64,000 bases of DNA. It comes from Mesostigma viride (Eukaryota > Streptophyta > Mesostigmatophyceae > Mesostigmatales > Mesostigmataceae). This document shows positions 59,494 to 64,000 of the stretch, piece after piece. How positions within the stretch are numbered: position 1 is the first letter of the stretch; every line of letters starts with the position of its first letter. The notes under the pieces are model-generated. The model had not been told where the DNA came from. It worked only from the letters and a program-made list of their open reading frames with translations, and made no database searches. The position numbers were made by a program, and so were the translations under genes. Where the stretch lies: the NCBI GenBank assembly GCA_009746045.1, contig RPFO01000253.1, positions 2,961,475 through 3,025,474 of the forward strand, in the 5' to 3' direction.

Positions 59494-60422
59494 ACTGTAA
59501 CGGAACTGGGCTAATATCTGTGATTATGGTACCGGGCCCATCACATGAGTGGCCGGGGTGGAACATCCCAGACACTCAGATTTGGTTTTAATTGTTAGCT
59601 TAGATCAAACTTTCTTGGGCGGCGGGAGAGATCCCGGAGGTTCTTGGTTGTGGTGGACATTCAGCGGACTTCTGTCGGTAACTTCCTGTAAGTGCAGACA
59701 ATCTGTTACTAATTGTGTAGATGACTGGATTGTCGTGCCTACACTCGATCTCTGTGATCGACACTCTCTTCATTGTAAATCATTCAAGTTATAATATCAG
59801 GCGCATCAATTGTGGTTGTGACATATACATTATGAAAGTCGACAGGGACGTGCTCGCCAATTAGGGCGGTTGCTGAGGCACAACGCTCCCTTTGCTTTCT
59901 CTTTCATAAGTAATTAAAGTGATTATCATAGGGAACCTGTTGCACAATTCCCCACTAGCGCCTGCGCCCAAATAGCTATACGTCTCGAGCCTTCAGGGTA
60001 GTCCACTGAGGTAGGGAGTGTGCTTGAAACTGGCAACAGCCTAACTAACTGCGAATTGTAGCTGGGGCAAACTAAGAATGCCAGCTAACTACCCGCATCA
60101 AGAATGGCTCCGGCCTTTGTAGTTCTAGTGAGCCGCACGTACTGCTCCCATAATATGTGTCATTAATTGATTATTGCAGTCACCAAATTCTATCAATCTT
60201 ACAAATCCAAATTCCACCAACCATAAACCATGCAAGCATGATGAACAACAAATCTCAGTTGCAGCACAGGTCTCCCAATTAGAAAATACCCCTGTCTAAT
60301 ATCCTTTCTTGCATGCATCCCCAATGATCCCTGGCAAGTGGCAGGTCGCATCTGGTTGTATGGATGGTCATTTGGCTGACTTGATCAGAATGTCAACTAT
60401 CACAGTGTGCCATCACACACTG
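59494..60422. other. Interval without recognised genes
   Basis: Only short ORFs are present and no repeat structure is seen. It is possibly the 3' flank of the DUF1997 gene. Confidence 0.45.
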
Positions 60423-61292
60423 TCACTGTCGAGATTCCTTCGGCAGCGCCGCCTGGTACTCCCGACAAAATGCCAGGTAGTCTCGGAGGAACAACTCCTC
60501 GTCAACGTTGCGGACAACAACCGCCAGGATGGAAGACACGATCGACTCTCCAAGCATGCGAATAAAGCTTGCAGGCAAGAGCCCGAATGCGTTTATTTTA
60601 GATTTGAGCAACTGCACGTTAGTCCCCAGCCTCACATTAAGCGACGGCGGCGAACCACGCTCTCGCAGGCAGTAAACGACACCTTCCACCGCCAGGTCAA
60701 ACTCAGCTGCCGTCAAAGCATCCGCCAGATCCCTGCCGAGATCACACTGGGTGGCCAAAAATCGCAGCGACGAATCGTTACCTCCTTTGCCTTCTTCCAG
60801 CACCGCTTCGATGTCAATAACGGGTTTAACGTCAAACAAGAGCGGAATACTGATGCCTTGCTTTCCACCCAACTGGACGCGCCATTTGTCTTCCGCAATC
60901 TTCTGGCTTAAATTTCGATCAGGAAAAATGATATAGAACAATCTGTCAGATTGTGCAATATACCGAGACACCGGCACGGGCTCGACGTCCAAATCCACAG
61001 AGACATTAACTGCCCCCTGGAACGTCACCTTGTCAGAATTACGAACACTGCTGCACGCTGTTGTCCTGTCCAAACTCCCACGACCCCTGGCTCCCGACAG
61101 TTGGCCATGATGAGATGCCCATTTCCCCCGCGTACTGGGCTCTGCCACAAGGCAAGAAAGCTTTGCGGACTGCTTTTGCCGGATTCCGGACGTCTGCGCA
61201 GGATGCTGATGCACTAGCAAACCGTGCAAACCGCAAGGCGGGAGTCGACAAGGAACCGCCACGCTTGCGGTACGGCAGGCACAAGCGGCCAT
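60423..61292 (-). CDS. DUF1997-family protein, probably plastid-targeted (host gene)
   Basis: A single uninterrupted frame of 289 codons starts at ATG. The first 60 or so residues (MAACACRTASVAVPCRLPP…) are rich in Ala, Ser, Arg and Pro, as in a plastid transit peptide. From about residue 88 the pattern fits DUF1997, a family of cyanobacteria and plastids: VTFQGAVNVSVDLDVEPVPV, SRYIAQSDRLFYIIFPDR, WRVQLGG, a central beta-rich part, LLPASFIRMLGESIVSSIL and FLRDYLAFC near the end. The biochemical role of the family is not established. It is the only convincing host gene in the window and it appears intronless. Confidence 0.82.
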   Translation of the reverse strand: MAACACRTASVAVPCRLPPCGLHGLLVHQHPAQTSGIRQKQSAKLSCLVAEPSTRGKWASHHGQLSGARGRGSLDRTTACSSVRNSDKVTFQGAVNVSVDLDVEPVPVSRYIAQSDRLFYIIFPDRNLSQKIAEDKWRVQLGGKQGISIPLLFDVKPVIDIEAVLEEGKGGNDSSLRFLATQCDLGRDLADALTAAEFDLAVEGVVYCLRERGSPPSLNVRLGTNVQLLKSKINAFGLLPASFIRMLGESIVSSILAVVVRNVDEELFLRDYLAFCREYQAALPKESRQ

Positions 61293-62227
61293 GTTTGCTG
61301 CCTGTCGCTCCGTGCGTGGATGCGTCCCTCAGAGCAGTGTCTTGGCCTCATGGTAGCGATGCGACCCGACAAGATCGTTGCTTTACCAACGTCAGAAAAG
61401 TGCTCGACTGAGCTTGTAAAATTTTCCGCTGCCAACGTGGCGCATACTGAGCACACATGAACGTGGCCAGCGCATGGACGTGGCCAGGACAGGTGACACG
61501 AGGAGATGGACTCATTCACTGTGCGCTCGTTGGAGAACCCGTGGACTGCGGAGCCGGTGACTCATCCGCCCCGAGTCACGTGTCCTTGTTTGGCTGTGCA
61601 GTGTGCACTGCCACAGACTGCCACAGACTGCCACTGCACTGCCTGCTACTTCCTGCCTGGCGCGCCGCGCGCGGGCTGTGTACTGCTGTGACGACCGCCA
61701 GACTGCTGACCTGCAACTTCAAGCCACGTGGCAGTGCGTTGCCCATTTCCCGCAGAGAGCAAAAAACTCGGACATCCAGTTGTGACCGGTTATGCCAGCC
61801 AATCCAACTCCGACGCCGGTCCCCGTGCAGGCCTGCGGTTGTGGCTGGCGTTACTCTAGAGACTAGTTCCCCATCAGCACGGATTGTAATCGATGAACAA
61901 TGCAGGTAAAAGTTATAATGATTTATTATATTTTCCCAACCATTGTACAGTTCCAGTCGATACTTCAGACCTTTTACTCTGATAGTCTGTTTGACCAGCA
62001 TTGAAAGCAGCGTACGTAGTATGCTCTGCAAACGCAGAATCCTGCGTGCAACCAACGTCTGTGCACGTTCGTACTCTTCTAGGTAAAACTCATCCACAGG
62101 CAAGCATGCCGCCACTTCAGTTGGCCGGAGGCGAGACGTGTCAATGACCCGCGACCAGGCATGCTGCTGAAAAATTTTGCAGCGAAAAGGGGCAGGTTTT
62201 CCTGTTTTCCAATACAACTCGCGTTTA
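61293..62227. other. Interval without a convincing gene
   Basis: A minus-strand frame (61,576-62,217) contains a helix-rich stretch (LEEYERAQTLVARRILRLQ), but has no ATG start and its C-terminal half is low-complexity-like. It could be a decayed or exonic piece. No domain is recognised. Confidence 0.4.
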
Positions 62228-62659
62228 TGGATGGAAGAAAAGGGCGCATATAGGATTCTTCGCTGGTTTACTTTCCCGTTCCTCGCAGCCTTTGGCGTAT
62301 TGCTGGGCCTTTTCCTGAAAATGCAGCCGGTCGCGCCGGGGATCTATCGGCGGAAACCTGGATCTAGGCGATGGACTGCGTGTGAGAACAACGCGAGCAT
62401 GGACTTCCTCATGAAGATTTTTGCCGCGCTGAGAAAAGGAGACACGGCTACAGAAGGGGACCGTCACCGGATTAGCTTCAAAGCAGTTTCAAAATTCCTA
62501 CCGTCTGAAGTCTCTGCTCTCCGAAATGATCTGTTGATAGTATATGAACCCCTATCTTCCAAGACAGGCAGCAACTGCAGCGTCCAGCGTGAATTACGGT
62601 GCAGCAGCGTTCGTCGACCGCGAGTGGGGGAGCTTAAGCGGCTGGTTGGTGAAAGATGA
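62228..62659 (+). CDS. Small hypothetical protein with one membrane helix
   Basis: ATG-started frame of 143 codons. Residues about 8-31 (ILRWFTFPFLAAFGVLLGLF) would form one membrane helix. The rest is basic and polar. No family is recognised, it could be a chance ORF, and the codon content does not stand out from the surroundings. Confidence 0.3.
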   Translation, partial: WMEEKGAYRILRWFTFPFLAAFGVLLGLFLKMQPVAPGIYRRKPGSRRWTACENNASMDFLMKIFAALRKGDTATEGDRHRISFKAVSKFLPSEVSALRNDLLIVYEPLSSKTGSNCSVQRELRCSSVRRPRVGELKRLVGER

Positions 62660-63060
62660 CACGATTGTTTTGGCGCAAAATATATTTAACGACCTCCGTT
62701 CATTTGCTTGATGATGCCAGCTGGAGACATTCCCTGGGCATTGTACCACATGAGTCATGCTGTCACCCTCACTTAGCTTTTGCAGGTCGTACGCGAGGGG
62801 GCTCCTTTTCTCTGCTGATGTCATGAGAAATATGCCGCAGCACATAGCATTGGTTTAAAATGCTGCGTGGGCAAGGCATGGGTAGAATGTTCTCGTGGGG
62901 CAATTTTATCCAAGTGTGTCTTTTCATGTTAGCTGGCAGCCTTCTTTATGTGCAAGCGAGTTGATAACCTGCCACCAGCCAAGGAGGCATCCAAGGTGGT
63001 GCTACTTTCGGTGCATCACTGGGCAGCTATCGCAATGAGCAAGCACTTACATGATAACAA
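62660..63060. other. Interval without recognised features
   Basis: No ORF of note and no repeat was seen. Confidence 0.4.
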
Positions 63061-63342
63061 GGTACAGTCATTCACGCTTAAGTTGGGTTGGCTTAAGTTG
63101 TGTTCACGCCTTAAGTTGGGTCGAATAGGATTTCGGCATTGTGAGTTCAACGTATTTCAGAGTGTTATGTTTTAGTATCTTTAGTTCAACTTATAGTAAA
63201 ATTTTGTAGAGCCTTTAACGCCTTCAGTTGGGTTCACGTCTTCTTATGTTATAGCTTTCTTGGCGATGGAAAGCTTATTAATTAAGTTGGGTTGACCTGA
63301 GTAAAACCTTGAACCCAACCTAAGGCGTGAATGACTGTAACC
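63061..63342. repeat. MITE-like element with terminal inverted repeats
   Basis: The left end GGTACAGTCATTCACGC and right end GCGTGAATGACTGTAACC are inverted, and the symmetry continues into TTAAGTTGGGTT/AACCCAACCTAA. The TTAAGTTGGGTT motif recurs about five times inside. It is 282 bp and has no coding capacity. Confidence 0.8.
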
Positions 63343-63684
63343 AAAAAAAGTTGGGATGGATGCAGCACCGACCAGCAAATTGCTGCATGGAAACATGTGC
63401 GCTGTCCTAGTCAGTTCGAATACTGCATGGCTTCAGACGTTAAAATATTGCATGGCTTCAAAGGTGCACTCTAGGGACCCAGGTATGGTATACTTCATGA
63501 ATAGGAGGATTACCACCAACGTGTGGCTGCCCACCCCTTGTTCAGCTCCACAGCTACGCACAAAAGCTGACCTTCAGTTGTCTGTATGTTGCTACAAAAT
63601 TTGCTCTGGTTCCTTGGCTTCCTTCCCAGTGAGTCGATTCCCCCCCCCCTCCGTTCCTTTGTATCTGTCATCTACAGCCTTCGT
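63343..63684. other. Interval without recognised features
   Basis: A 145-codon frame begins near 63,356 but shows no domain and runs into the dispersed repeat. Not called as a gene. Confidence 0.4.
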
Positions 63685-63765
63685 ATCATTGAGACAACCG
63701 GCGCATGCCAGAAATCTGGAGAATGCGGACCATGGTAGCTCGAGCCTGCCGTTATCTTATCCGCG
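63685..63765 (+). repeat. Dispersed repeat, copy 3 (diverged)
   Basis: GAGACAACCGGCGCATGCC and CCATGGTAGCTCGAGCCTG match the blocks at 13,165-13,330 and 30,311-30,460 with several substitutions. Confidence 0.65.
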
Positions 63766-64000
63766 TTTGTCTTCTGACTTATCATCATGGTGATGCATGC
63801 GCCCTGCCCACGTGGCTGCGTGCACACACAAAGTGTTGCCTTGGAACATGGATGCAGGATGAAGCAGCCGGCAGTGGTTTGTACGCTACCCGGTTCTGCC
63901 TCGGCGCTTTCGAAAATCATGCATGGTCCTCGTCGAGCTCTTCCGCTTGCATAAGTAACAACCTGCCCCCACACGTGTGTGCACGCGCACTGTCACACAG

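Noticed and set aside
61576-62217. 213-codon minus-strand frame upstream of the DUF1997 gene
   Set aside because: It has no ATG start and no recognisable family. The first half could be an exon, but I cannot support a gene.

Overview
This window is eukaryotic nuclear DNA, probably from a green alga or another plastid-bearing lineage. It is almost entirely a nested pile of transposable elements. Evidence for a plastid-bearing host is an intact intronless gene at 60.4-61.3 kb for a DUF1997-family protein (a cyanobacterial/plastid family) with a transit-peptide-like N-terminus. GC-rich coding sequence and a long poly-proline protein also fit a green alga. I cannot name the species.

Layout. 1-6.26 kb: the right part of a Ty3/gypsy retrotransposon whose polyprotein carries a complete cytosine-C5 DNA methyltransferase directly upstream of the reverse transcriptase and a PHD finger after the integrase. 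6.4-11.05 kb: two copies of an R2-like, restriction-like-endonuclease LINE (family 1), tail to tail. 11.05-15.98 kb: non-coding DNA with dispersed and foldback repeats. 15,979-26,776: a complete chromovirus (gypsy II) with about 572-bp LTRs, a GCGGC target duplication, a small RNase-H1-N/viroplasmin-like ORF lying inside a predicted intron, a broken gag-pol, a chromodomain integrase and an unusual extra 3' ORF. 27,357-42,152: a complete copia-type element with 443-bp LTRs and a CCGGC target duplication. It is interrupted by a CACTA-like transposon in its 5' LTR, a TTAA-flanked transposon in its integrase and a palindrome-ended insertion between RT and RNase H. 43.4-59.5 kb: a foldback element, then an array of three LINE families inserted into one another. 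It includes a 5.1-kb family-1 copy with PHD-RING-C2H2-RT-endonuclease architecture. 59.5-64 kb: host-like DNA with the DUF1997 gene, one weak ORF and a MITE.

The most notable systems are the methyltransferase/PHD-bearing gypsy element, the RING/PHD-bearing LINE that repeatedly inserts at one site of a related LINE, and a copia element in which the protease-like domain lies after the integrase. Several elements look young: long LINE copies are nearly identical and the two copia LTRs look identical by eye. Family assignments come from motifs read by eye; no database search was run.
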